Shown here: positions 1-6,049 of the stretch, one piece after another | How positions within the stretch are numbered: the stretch's first letter is position 1 | Layout of the letters: each line of letters opens with the position of its first letter | Assembly: GCA_001311585.1 (NCBI GenBank) | Contig: BBBN01000085.1 | Coordinates: 1-6,739 of the forward strand | Length of the DNA: 6,739 nt | Reading direction: 5' to 3' | From: Thermus sp. JCM 17653 | Lineage (GTDB): Bacteria; Deinococcota; Deinococci; Deinococcales; Thermaceae | Translations under genes and position numbers: made by a program | The notes under the pieces: model-generated | What the model was told of the DNA's origin: nothing | Seen by the model: only the letters and a program-made list of their open reading frames with translations | The model's database searches: none

Positions 1-124
1 AGCCCTCGGCCGCCAGGCGGACCATGGCGGCCCAAAGGCGGGTCTTCTTGTGGGTCTTCGGGTCCAGGGAAAGCTCCAGCAGGAGCCGATCCTCCTCAGG
101 CGTCAGCCGGATCTGAAGAGGGGC
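1..124 (-). pseudogene. N-terminal fragment of an IS630-type transposase, cut at its start by the neighbouring element
   Basis: Reading leftwards from about 124, one open frame runs off the window edge and encodes about 41 residues, including IRLTPEEDRLLLELS and later TRLWAAMVRLAAEG. A proline-glutamate opening followed by an arginine-rich helix and a '.RLAAEG' motif is typical of the N-terminal winged-helix DNA-binding region of IS630-family transposases, where the next residues usually begin a helix-turn-helix. No ATG, GTG or TTG precedes it in frame. The frame instead enters the inverted repeat of the ISAs1-type element (124-141). The simplest reading is that this element inserted at or just after the start codon and separated the gene from its own start and ribosome site. 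The 3' part lies outside the window, so catalytic residues cannot be checked. The IS630 assignment comes from pattern memory and is moderate at best. Confidence 0.45.
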
Positions 125-141
125 AGACTTGACCGCTATAC
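124..141. repeat. Left terminal inverted repeat of the ISAs1-type element
   Basis: The 18-base end reads CAGACTTGACCGCTATAC on the plus strand. It pairs with 1161-1178 with mismatches only at repeat positions 12 and 13. It carries the last bases and stop codon of the minus-strand transposase. Confidence 0.75.
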
Positions 142-1137
142 CGCATAGAGCCCCAGGAAGCGCAGGGCGGAGAGGGGGTTGAAGGAGAAGGCCTCCAGGG
201 CCGCCTTCTTCTCCCTGATCCCTCGGCGGTGGAAGAGGGAGACCAGAAAGGCCCGGAGGACCGCCAAGACCCGCGCCCCCACCCCCCGCACCTGGCAGGC
301 GTCTTCGCGGAAGAGAACGTCCCGTACCCAAAAGGACCGGTTCTCCACCTCCCAACGGGAAAGGAGAAGCTCCCCAAGCCGCCTCGCCTCCGCCACCTCC
401 GGCCCCAGGCGGGTGAGGGCGTAGCTCACCGTGCGCCGCACCTCCCCCGTCCCGCGCCAGACTCCACGCCGCCTCGGTCTCGCCGGGAAGCCGCCTCTCT
501 TCCATCCCCTTGAACACCTCCAGGGCCCACTCCAGCAGTTCCCCCTGGTTGGCCTTCAAAAGGAAGAGGTAGGCCCCCCTTTTCGCACCACCTTCCCCGC
601 CAGCTCCGGGTACAGGTACCCCGCGTCCCCCACCACCACCTTCCCCTTGAGCCCCTCCGCCCCAAGCCGGTCCAGGAGCTCCAAGAGGGCCCCGTCCTCC
701 CTCCCCTCCGCCTGGGCCTGGGCCAGGGTGGTCTGCAGACCCAGGGCCAGGACCTCCACCAGCCTGACCTGGGGGCTTTCCCCCTTGCCGCTTCCCCGGA
801 GGTGCTTTCCGTCCACCACCAGGACCTCCCCCAGGTCCACTTCGGGAAAGACCTTGAGCAGGGCCTCCTGGAGCTTATGGGGGTCCAGGCGGTGCAGGAG
901 AAGGGTGAGGATGGTGTGCCCCGGGGGCTTGCGCAGGCCGAGGTGGGGTAGAAGATGGGGGTTGGCGCGGGCGAAGCGTTCCACGCCCCTCAGGGAGTCC
1001 ACGCGGGAACTGCTTTCCCGTCAGGGAAACATCTTGTGAAAAGCCACCAGGATGAGGGCCAGGAGGCCCCACAGGGGATACCGCCGGTTGCGGGCCCGGG
1101 GGTCGGGGATCTGGGACAAAGCCTCGCGTAGGGTCAT
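136..1137 (-). pseudogene. ISAs1-family DDE transposase, disrupted by a stop insertion and two frame shifts
   Basis: The frame starts at ATG 1137 (MTLREALSQIPDPRARNRRYPL), with the DPR..R.RYPL opening of the ISAs1 N-terminal domain. DDE candidates are visible: Asp in VVDGKHLRGS (codon at 811-813), Asp in VVGDAGYLYPEL (625-627) and Glu in WEVENRSFWVRDV (343-345). Three lesions interrupt it. An in-frame TGA at 1021-1023 lies in about nine extra codons between LILVAF and VDSLRGVERF. A -1 shift sits at the six-G run (574-579), after which KANQGELLEWALEVF continues in another frame. A compensating +1 shift at about 443-453 restores the original frame for VRRTVSYALTRLGPEV and on to FLGLYAV. Joined, it would be about 330 codons, slightly shorter than typical family members. 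It is probably inactive unless the indels are sequencing errors; the stop insertion is harder to explain that way. Confidence 0.8.
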
Positions 1138-1160
1138 GCCTCTTCTTTATCCCAGGGGCC

Positions 1161-1178
1161 GTATATAGGTCAAGTCTG
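1161..1178. repeat. Right terminal inverted repeat of the ISAs1-type element
   Basis: GTATATAGGTCAAGTCTG on the plus strand is the inverted partner of 124-141, 16 of 18 matching. It lies about 24 bases upstream of the transposase ATG at 1137, so the element carries little room for its own promoter. Confidence 0.75.
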
Positions 1179-1286
1179 ATCTGGGGGTAAGCGAAGCTTG
1201 GGTGTACCTGGGCATGCTACGCTTGTGGGTGAAGCGGCTGGCCAGGGCCGCGTAGCTGGCCGTGGAGGAGTTTTACGACAGTCTCT
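1179..1286 (+). pseudogene. Possible 3' remnant of another (IS5-like) transposase and its end
   Basis: Directly beyond the ISAs1-type right repeat, the plus strand reads DLGVSEAWVYLGMLRL then WVKRLARAA, stopping at TAG 1250-1252. A short aromatic and leucine-rich helix ending in arginine and leucine residues next to a stop is how many IS5/IS4-type transposases end. About 25-35 bases later, GACAGTCTC (about 1277-1285) resembles an inverted-repeat end of such elements. The upstream coding part is absent: the left flank of the ISAs1-type element does not continue this frame. This is a weak call from a very short peptide. It could equally be non-coding sequence that happens to be open for about 25 codons. 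Confidence 0.3.
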
Positions 1287-1297
1287 AACAGTCTCTA
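1278..1297. repeat. Perfect tandem duplication of a 10-base unit
   Basis: ACAGTCTCTA occurs twice back to back (1278-1287 and 1288-1297). It sits at the edge of the presumed insertion-sequence remnant and immediately beside the terminator hairpin. It may be a duplicated element end or an excision footprint. A chance tandem duplication cannot be excluded. Confidence 0.7.
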
Positions 1298-1329
1298 AAA
1301 CCCCCACCGAGGGGTGACCCCGGTGGGGG
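1297..1329 (-). terminator. Intrinsic terminator of the extradiol dioxygenase transcript
   Basis: The arms CCCCCACCG (1301-1309) and CGGTGGGGG (1321-1329) pair perfectly over 9 bp, and an inner GGG/CCC stem can extend the hairpin. On the minus strand the hairpin is followed by TTTT (1300-1297). It begins 25 bases after the dioxygenase stop codon, the normal place for a Rho-independent terminator. The T tract is short, but the stem is very stable. Confidence 0.8.
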
Positions 1330-1353
1330 AGTCCCTTTAGCCTCTCCCGACGC

Positions 1354-2334
1354 CTAATCGGCTGCGGCTGCCTGCTCCGCCTCTACCTCAGGCGTGCCGT
1401 AGAGGAAGAACTCGGCGGGCAGGGGGCTACCGTACCAGATAATGCCCGCCTCGAGAGTCTCCTCCGTCCACTTGATGGGCTTCCAGGCCGGATCAAAGAT
1501 GAGGTACCCGGGGTCGCCGAAGAGCTCCACCCGGTTCCCGCCCGGCTCCAGCACGTACATGAACATGGCCTGGGAGATCCCGTGCTTGCCCGGGCCAGCC
1601 TCAATCTTGATGCCTACCTCCCGGAAGACGTCGGCGATGTTGTTGAGGTCGTGGGGATAGCCGTACCAGTAGCACACGTGGTGGAGCCTGCCCTTGGCCC
1701 CCTTGCCGTCCCGCATGAAGGCGATCTCGTGGACCAGGGGGCTCACGCTGATCCAGGCCCCGGCTTCCGTGCCGTCCTTCATGACGATGTGCTCCCGAAG
1801 GCGGAACCCCAAATGTTCCATCATGAAGTTCTTGTTCACCGTCACGTCGGAGGCCAGGAGGTTGACGTGGTCCAGCCTGCGGACGGGCACTCCCCGGAGG
1901 GGCCGCTTCTGCGGGCGGTTGAGCAGGGGGGTCTTCTTGTCCTCCGGGGGTTCATAGTACGCCACCTCCCAGAGGAGCTCCATGGGGTGGCCGTCGGGGG
2001 TGGTGAAGCGGTAGGCGGGCCCGTGGCCCAGGTCTCCGTCAATCCAGCCCTTGCCTAGGCCCGTGGCCTCGAGGGCCTTCACCCGGCGCTCCAGGGCCTG
2101 GGGGGAGCTGGTGCGCCAGGCCACGTGGCCAAGGCCCGGCTTCTTGGCCTCGGTGATCTTAAGGGTGTGGTGGTACCAGTCCTCGTAGGCCCGCATGTAC
2201 ACCGACTGCCCCTCCTGCTTGGTGACCTCCATGCCCAGGAGGTCGCGGAAGAACCAGAGGGTGCCCTCGGGGTTGGGGGTGAGGATCTCCACGTGGGCCA
2301 GCTGGTGCACGTCAAAGATGGGCTCCTTATCCAT
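1354..2334 (-). CDS. Type I extradiol dioxygenase, catechol 2,3-dioxygenase type (meta ring cleavage)
   Basis: This intact 326-residue protein would open a catechol ring next to its two hydroxyls using Fe(II) and O2, giving a 2-hydroxymuconic semialdehyde-type product. It has the two-domain vicinal-oxygen-chelate layout: a non-catalytic repeat (about 10-125) and a catalytic repeat (about 152-275). Likely metal ligands are His156 (RRLDHVNLL), one of His218/His219 (LHHVCYW) and Glu270 (GGNRVELFG). His201, His251 and Tyr260 match the expected second-sphere residues. Residues 249-270 fit the extradiol signature G-x-H-x(7)-[LIVMF]-Y-x(2)-E-P-x-G-x(3)-E. The length fits the Geobacillus PheB type (about 327 residues, from memory) rather than the longer homoprotocatechuate enzymes, so catechol or methylcatechol is the more likely substrate. 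The ATG at 2334 is preceded by a strong AAAGGAGGAGG site. The C-terminal tail is alanine and glutamate rich and probably unstructured. Confidence 0.92.
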   Translation of the reverse strand: MDKEPIFDVHQLAHVEILTPNPEGTLWFFRDLLGMEVTKQEGQSVYMRAYEDWYHHTLKITEAKKPGLGHVAWRTSSPQALERRVKALEATGLGKGWIDGDLGHGPAYRFTTPDGHPMELLWEVAYYEPPEDKKTPLLNRPQKRPLRGVPVRRLDHVNLLASDVTVNKNFMMEHLGFRLREHIVMKDGTEAGAWISVSPLVHEIAFMRDGKGAKGRLHHVCYWYGYPHDLNNIADVFREVGIKIEAGPGKHGISQAMFMYVLEPGGNRVELFGDPGYLIFDPAWKPIKWTEETLEAGIIWYGSPLPAEFFLYGTPEVEAEQAAAAD

Positions 2335-2373
2335 AAGGACCTCCTCCTTTCGCTTTTGGCCGGATGGCCGAGT

Positions 2374-2405
2374 TTAGTGTCCCAGGAGAGTCAGGGCTTT
2401 GTCAA
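2374..2405 (-). promoter_or_regulatory. Candidate promoter for the dioxygenase gene
   Basis: A perfect TTGACA -35 hexamer lies at 2405-2400 on the minus strand. Possible -10 boxes are GACACT (2381-2376, 18-base spacer) or CACTAA (2379-2374, 20-base spacer), neither a strong match to TATAAT. It lies after the terminator at 2431-2460 and about 40 bases before the dioxygenase ATG. This would let the dioxygenase be transcribed independently of the monooxygenase. Confidence 0.4.
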
Positions 2406-2430
2406 CGCGCAGGTTCGGCCATGCGGAACG

Positions 2431-2460
2431 AAAAAGGGGACGGGGCTTTGCCCCGCCCCC
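2431..2460 (-). terminator. Intrinsic terminator after the monooxygenase gene
   Basis: CGGGGC (2441-2446), a TTT loop and GCCCCG (2450-2455) form a perfect 6-bp stem. It can be extended by GGGG/CCCC across a bulged A. On the minus strand the hairpin is followed by TTTTT (2435-2431). As read literally, this lies inside the monooxygenase frame. It falls cleanly after the gene if the gene really ends at 2476. Confidence 0.65.
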
Positions 2461-2475
2461 GGCCTTGGGGCCAGC

Positions 2476-4026
2476 TCAGGCTCGGGGTTCACCAGGTAAG
2501 GGACCTTCCAGCCCTCGAGGTCGTACTCCCCGAGGAAGCGCTCCACGAAGCCCCGGATGCCCTCGTTCACCCCGGCGGCCTCCATGGCCCCGAGGACCTC
2601 CATACGGATGTTCTCGTGGTTCCCGGCGTAGTTCCTCTCGTAGAGCTCGTGACGCCCGCCGAACTCCGTCCCGATGGCGTCCCAAAGCGCCTTCATCACC
2701 TTCACCCGGGTGACGGCGTCCACGTTGTTGCCCCGGACGTACTTGTCCAGGTAGGGGCGGATCTCGGGGTTCTGGAAGTCCTTGGCGTGGCCCGGGAGGT
2801 AGATGAGGCGCTGGCCAGGTCGCGCTCAATGATGTCCTTGATCTTGGGGTAGACCTCCGGGGCCAGGACCCGGTAGGTGAGGCCGGCCCACAGATTCGGA
2901 AGCACGTAACCGTCCACCCAGGGCATGGGGTCGCGGGCCATGGCCTCGGTGAGCGCCCAGAAGAGGTTGCGGTAGGTGAGGACCTCCCCGAGCCTGGCCT
3001 GCACCCCCCGGAACTGGGAGGCCCCCGTGATGTCCAGGGCCTTCATCATGAGGCCCGCGATGAAGTCCAGCTTCACCGCGAAGCGGGTGCCACCCTGGAA
3101 GGGGAAGCGGTGCACGAAGCCGGAGAGGGGGAAGAAGGCGTTGACCTTCTCCACGTCCCCGTAGACGAACACGTTCTCCCAGGCACCAGGACGTTGTCAA
3201 ACACCAGGATGGCGTCGTTCTCGTCCAGCCTGCTGGAGAGCGGGTAATCAAAGGGGCTTCCCGTCTTGGCGGCGATGAACTCGTAGGAGGCCCGGGAGAT
3301 GAGCTTGACCCCCTTAGCGTTCATGGGGACGGCAAAGATGAGGGCGAACTTCTTGTCCTTGATGGGGATGGGGCCGTAGTGGGCGATGAAGTTGACGTGG
3401 GTGAAGGCGCTCCCCGTGGCCACCACCTTGGCGCCGGAGACCACGATGCCCGCGTCGGTTTCCCGCTCCACGTGCATGTAGACGTCCCCCACCTCCTCCA
3501 CGGACTTGTGGCGGTCCACGGGGGGGTTAACGATGGCGTGGTTCCAGTAAAGGAGGCGCTCCTGGGTCTCCTTGTACCAGCGGCGGGCGTTCTCCTGGTA
3601 GGGGGCGTAGAACTCGGCGTTGGGCCCCAGGGTCCCCACGAAGGCCGCCTTGTAGTCCGGGCTGCGCCCTGCCCACCCGTAGACGGCCCGCTGGAGCTCG
3701 GCGATGGTGTCCCGGGCCTTGAGGAGGTCCTCCGCGCTCTTGGGGCCGATGAAGAAGGGGTGGGTCCAGCCGCCCGAGCCGGTGTCGGTGGGCACGGTCC
3801 ACTTCCAGCCGGAGGGGTCCTTGGAGCGCTCCAGGTCCTCGCGGTGGAGCTCGTGCAGGCGGTCGTACCAGCGGGCCAGCATGCGGGCGGTGTTGCGGAA
3901 GGCGGGGTGGGTGGTCACGTCCTTGACCCGCTCGCCGGCGAAGTAGATCTCCCGCCCGTCCCGGAGGCTCTCCAAGTACTCCTTGCCCGTAAGGGGCCTA
4001 ACCTGGGTGGTCGCTTCTCCTGCCAT
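2476..4026 (-). CDS. FADH2-dependent aromatic monooxygenase, HpaB/PheA family large subunit, interrupted by frame shifts
   Basis: This family hydroxylates phenols such as phenol or 4-hydroxyphenylacetate ortho to the hydroxyl, using reduced flavin from a separate reductase that is not in the window. The product would feed the dioxygenase downstream. Family motifs are GRSPDY (120-125), NPPVDRHK (167-174), [10 protein letters not shown] (257-266) and LVFDNVLVP (274-282). Later segments are [20 protein letters not shown] and [13 protein letters not shown]. Two missing bases break it: near 3181 (VP then expected WENVFVYG) and near 2808 (RDLASA then expected [11 protein letters not shown]). A third probable missing C in the run at 2484-2487 would give the ending VNPRA with stop at 2476-2478. 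Otherwise the frame continues to 2391 through a terminator. Corrected length is about 517 residues. ATG 4026 follows AGGAGGT by six bases. It appears diverged from the characterised 481-residue Thermus HpaB, so the substrate is uncertain. Confidence 0.85.
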
Positions 4027-4113
4027 GTCGCTACCTCCTAACCGACGCTGACCTGCAGGGAAAGGAGTGTTGCGCAGAGTTCCCGGTCGCCCGATGACCT
4101 TCCCCTTTTTCGG

Positions 4114-4137
4114 TCCCCCTCACCTTAGGGAGGGGGA
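4114..4137 (-). other. Hairpin in the monooxygenase leader
   Basis: TCCCCCT (4114-4120) and AGGGGGA (4131-4137) pair perfectly around a 10-base loop. It lies in the roughly 150-base untranslated leader implied by the upstream promoter. No T tract follows on either strand, so it is not an obvious terminator. Its role is unknown. Confidence 0.4.
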
Positions 4138-4186
4138 GGTCGGGGTGGCAAGGGGTTCGTCTCATCATCCTGAACAGAGGGGTTGC

Positions 4187-4215
4187 ATTGTAGGCCCGGC
4201 TACAAAAACTTTAAA
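4187..4215 (-). promoter_or_regulatory. Promoter of the monooxygenase transcript
   Basis: On the minus strand TTTAAA (4215-4210, 4 of 6 to TTGACA) and TACAAT (4192-4187, 5 of 6 to TATAAT) are separated by exactly 17 bases. Transcription would begin near 4180, leaving a leader of about 150 bases before ATG 4026. The -35 box lies inside a 10-base perfect palindrome, which suggests repression by a bound regulator. Confidence 0.55.
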
Positions 4216-4217
4216 GT
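4208..4217. promoter_or_regulatory. Candidate operator palindrome over the monooxygenase -35 box
   Basis: ACTTTAAAGT is a perfect 10-base palindrome covering the TTTAAA -35 hexamer. A-T rich sequence is unusual in this GC-rich window. The adjacent IclR-family gene makes it a natural candidate binding site, but no known IclR consensus was matched. Confidence 0.4.
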
Positions 4218-4222
4218 CTTTC

Positions 4223-4237
4223 GCAGGCTGTACCTGC
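4223..4237. promoter_or_regulatory. Small inverted repeat upstream of both promoters
   Basis: GCAGG and CCTGC arms flank CTGTA, a perfect 5-bp inverted repeat. It lies just upstream of the monooxygenase -35 box and between the two divergent promoters. A 15-base palindromic site is the usual size of an IclR-family operator, so this is another candidate. Confidence 0.3.
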
Positions 4238-4241
4238 CCCA

Positions 4242-4274
4242 TCGCCTAGGGTATGGGGTGTTCTGCATAGGCGA
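4242..4274. promoter_or_regulatory. Spaced inverted repeat between the divergent promoters
   Basis: TCGCCTA (4242-4248) and TAGGCGA (4268-4274) are perfect 7-base inverted arms separated by 19 bases. The centre-to-centre distance is about 26 bases, or 2.5 helical turns. The right arm ends nine bases before the IclR -35 box. It may be paired half-sites for the regulator. Confidence 0.35.
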
Positions 4275-4283
4275 ACGTCTGGC

Positions 4284-4312
4284 TTGAGGTGTCCTAGATA
4301 GGGCTGTATACT
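4284..4312 (+). promoter_or_regulatory. Promoter of the IclR regulator operon
   Basis: TTGAGG (4284-4289, 4 of 6 to TTGACA) and TATACT (4307-4312, 5 of 6 to TATAAT) are separated by exactly 17 bases. Transcription would start around 4319, only about nine bases before the ATG at 4328. The message would be nearly leaderless, consistent with the absence of a convincing ribosome site there. Confidence 0.7.
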
Positions 4313-4327
4313 CCCCTTCACCAGGAT

Positions 4328-5104
4328 ATGCTGGGCACCATTGATAAAGCAGCACGGGTGTTGGACCTCTTCTCCCTGGAGAAGCCGGAGTGGGGGGTCT
4401 CGGAGGTGGCGGCGGCGCTGGGGTGGGCCAAATCCAGCGCCCACGCCATCCTCTGCTCCCTGGCCGCTGCGGGCTTTCTCCACCGCACGCCCCAAGGCCG
4501 CTACCGCCTGGGGTGGAGGGTGCTCGTCCTCAACCGGGTCTTGAACGAAACCACCCCCCTAAAGAAGGTGGCCACCCCCGTCCTGGAGAACCTGGTCCGC
4601 CACTACGGGGAGACCGTCCACCTCGCCGTCTTGGAGCGAGGCAGAGTAGTCTATGTGGAGAAGCTCCAGGGTACCCGGGCCGTCCGGGTGGAGGTGACCT
4701 TTCCTGGGGCAAGCCTTTGGCCCCACGCCTCTGCCCTGGGCAAGGTCCTGCTCTCAGGGCTTCCAGACGAGGAGGTGGTGGATCTCGCGGCCTACCAGGG
4801 CCTGCCTGCCCTGACGCCCAACACCATCACCCAGGTGGACGAACTCCTAAGCGAGCTCCGCGGGGTGCGGCGGCGGGGCTACGCCTATGATATAGAGGAG
4901 TACATGCCGGAACTCTGTTGCGTGGCCGCTCCCGTGCGCAACCACGTGGGGACCGTGGTGGCCGCGGTGAGCTTTTCTGTGCCCGTTTACCGCTTTAGGG
5001 AGAGCAAGGAGGCCTACAAAAATATCATCCTGGAGGCGGCAAAGAGGATCTCGGAGAACCTGGGCTACGATCCAAAGGCCTTGGGCTTTCTCAAGCTGGC
5101 CTGA
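4328..5104 (+). CDS. IclR-family transcriptional regulator
   Basis: This intact 258-residue protein has the IclR two-domain layout. The N-terminal winged helix-turn-helix spans about 1-60 ([12 protein letters not shown], then [20 protein letters not shown]). The C-terminal effector domain spans about 75-250, with [45 protein letters not shown] and CCVAAPVRN. IclR proteins commonly control aromatic catabolism and bind pathway substrates or intermediates. This one sits between a divergent monooxygenase and the lower-pathway genes that follow it, so it probably controls both arms and itself. The typical Gly before the C.AAPV motif is absent ([10 protein letters not shown]); whether this matters is unknown. 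ATG 4328 is chosen because the family opening begins within five residues and the promoter lies just upstream. The next gene starts 26 bases after the stop, so the three plus-strand genes probably share a transcript. Confidence 0.93.
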   Translation: MLGTIDKAARVLDLFSLEKPEWGVSEVAAALGWAKSSAHAILCSLAAAGFLHRTPQGRYRLGWRVLVLNRVLNETTPLKKVATPVLENLVRHYGETVHLAVLERGRVVYVEKLQGTRAVRVEVTFPGASLWPHASALGKVLLSGLPDEEVVDLAAYQGLPALTPNTITQVDELLSELRGVRRRGYAYDIEEYMPELCCVAAPVRNHVGTVVAAVSFSVPVYRFRESKEAYKNIILEAAKRISENLGYDPKALGFLKLA

Positions 5105-5130
5105 GCTTCGCGAGGGCAAAAGGAGAGCAT

Positions 5131-6049
5131 ATGGACAAAGTTAAGGTAGCGATTCTAGGTTCAGGGAACATCGGCACGGACCTGATGTACAAACTTCTAA
5201 AGGACCCGGGGCACATGGAGCTGGTGGCGGTGGTGGGGATAGACCCCAAGTCCGAGGGCCTGGCCCGGGCGCGGGCTTTGGGGCTGGAGGCGAGCCCCGA
5301 GGGGATCGCCTACATCTTGGAGAGACCCGAGATCCGGATTGTCTTTGACGCCACCAGCGCCAAGGCCCACGTGCGGCACGCTAAACTTCTGAGGGAGGCC
5401 GGCAAGATCGCCATTGACCTGACCCCGGCGGCCCGGGGGCCCTACGTGGTGCCCCCGGTGAACCTGAAGGCCCACCTGGACAAGGACAACGTGAACCTGA
5501 TCACCTGCGGGGGCCAGGCCACCATTCCCCTGGTGTACGCGGTGCACCGGGTGGCCCCCGTGCTCTACGCGGAGATGGTCTCCACGGTGGCCTCCCGCTC
5601 GGCGGCCCCGGCACCCGGCAGAACATCGACGAGTTCACCTTCACCACGGCCCGGGGGCTGGAGGCCATCGGGGGGGCCAAGAAGGGAAAGGCCATCATCA
5701 TCCTGAACCCGGCGGAGCGCCGATCCTCATGACCAACACCGTGCGCTGCATCCCGGAAGGGGAGGCCTTGGACCGGGAGGCCATTGTGGCGAGCGTGCGG
5801 GCCATGGAGCGGGAGGTGCAGGCCTACGTGCCGGGCTACCGCCTGAAGGCGGACCCGGTGTTTGAGAGGCTTCCCACCCCTTGGGGGGAGCGGACGGTGG
5901 TCTCCATGCTGCTGGAGGTGGAGGGGGCGGGGGACTACCTGCCCAAGTACGCCGGCAACCTGGACATCATGACGGCTTCGGCCCGTAGGGTGGGGGAGGT
6001 CTTCGCCCAGCACCTTTTGGGGAAGCCGGTGGAGGAGGTGGTGGCGTGA
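5131..6049 (+). CDS. dmpF: Acetaldehyde dehydrogenase (acylating), interrupted by two single-base losses
   Basis: It converts acetaldehyde, NAD+ and CoA to acetyl-CoA, the last step of the meta-cleavage pathway. The family works in complex with the aldolase encoded next door, which channels the acetaldehyde. The N-terminal NAD-binding motif is [12 protein letters not shown] (6-17), and the catalytic Cys is Cys126 in [12 protein letters not shown]. Two bases are missing. Near 5604 the frame breaks after VASRSA, where [20 protein letters not shown] follows one frame over. Near 5718 it breaks after ILNPAE, then [10 protein letters not shown] resumes in a third frame. Corrected, the protein has 306 residues, close to known family members. 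Unbroken motifs on both sides argue for sequencing error or very recent mutation. ATG 5131 has AAAGGAG upstream. The stop overlaps the aldolase start by four bases (GTGA). From memory, the close relatives are T. thermophilus TTHB247-type enzymes. Confidence 0.9.

Larger units (their letters stand above)
124..1178 (-). mobile_element. ISAs1-type insertion sequence, about 1055 bp, with a degenerate transposase
   Basis: The two ends match as inverted repeats. CAGACTTGACC plus GCTATAC at 124-141 faces the complement of 1161-1178, which reads CAGACTTGACC plus TATATAC, giving 16 of 18 identical. The transposase fills almost the whole interval and its stop codon (136-138) lies within the left repeat, as expected for a compact element. 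ISAs1-family elements normally make target duplications of about 8-10 bp. The flanks (ending AGAGGGG on the left, starting ATCTGGGGG on the right) show no exact duplication, although both flanks have GATCTG close to the junction. A missing duplication suggests old age, recombination between copies, or boundaries off by a few bases. Confidence 0.7.

Noticed and set aside
1021..1023. TGA in the transposase as selenocysteine or another recoded codon
   Set aside because: The surrounding residues are an extra insertion relative to the family and no selenocysteine element is recognisable.
1582..2058. Long open frames opposite the dioxygenase and monooxygenase (also 3379-4041 and 2364-2852)
   Set aside because: High GC content lengthens antisense frames. 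Their translations are rich in Val, Gly, His and Pro and have no motifs, while the minus strand encodes clear families.
4114..4137. Hairpin as a terminator
   Set aside because: Neither strand has a T tract after the stem.
4067..4249. A 60-codon open frame on the plus strand in the divergent control region
   Set aside because: It overlaps both promoter elements and the hairpin, has no ribosome site and resembles no family.
5604..5722. Programmed frameshifting in the dehydrogenase
   Set aside because: There are no slippery heptamers, and two separate shifts would be needed in a family that is normally read in one frame.
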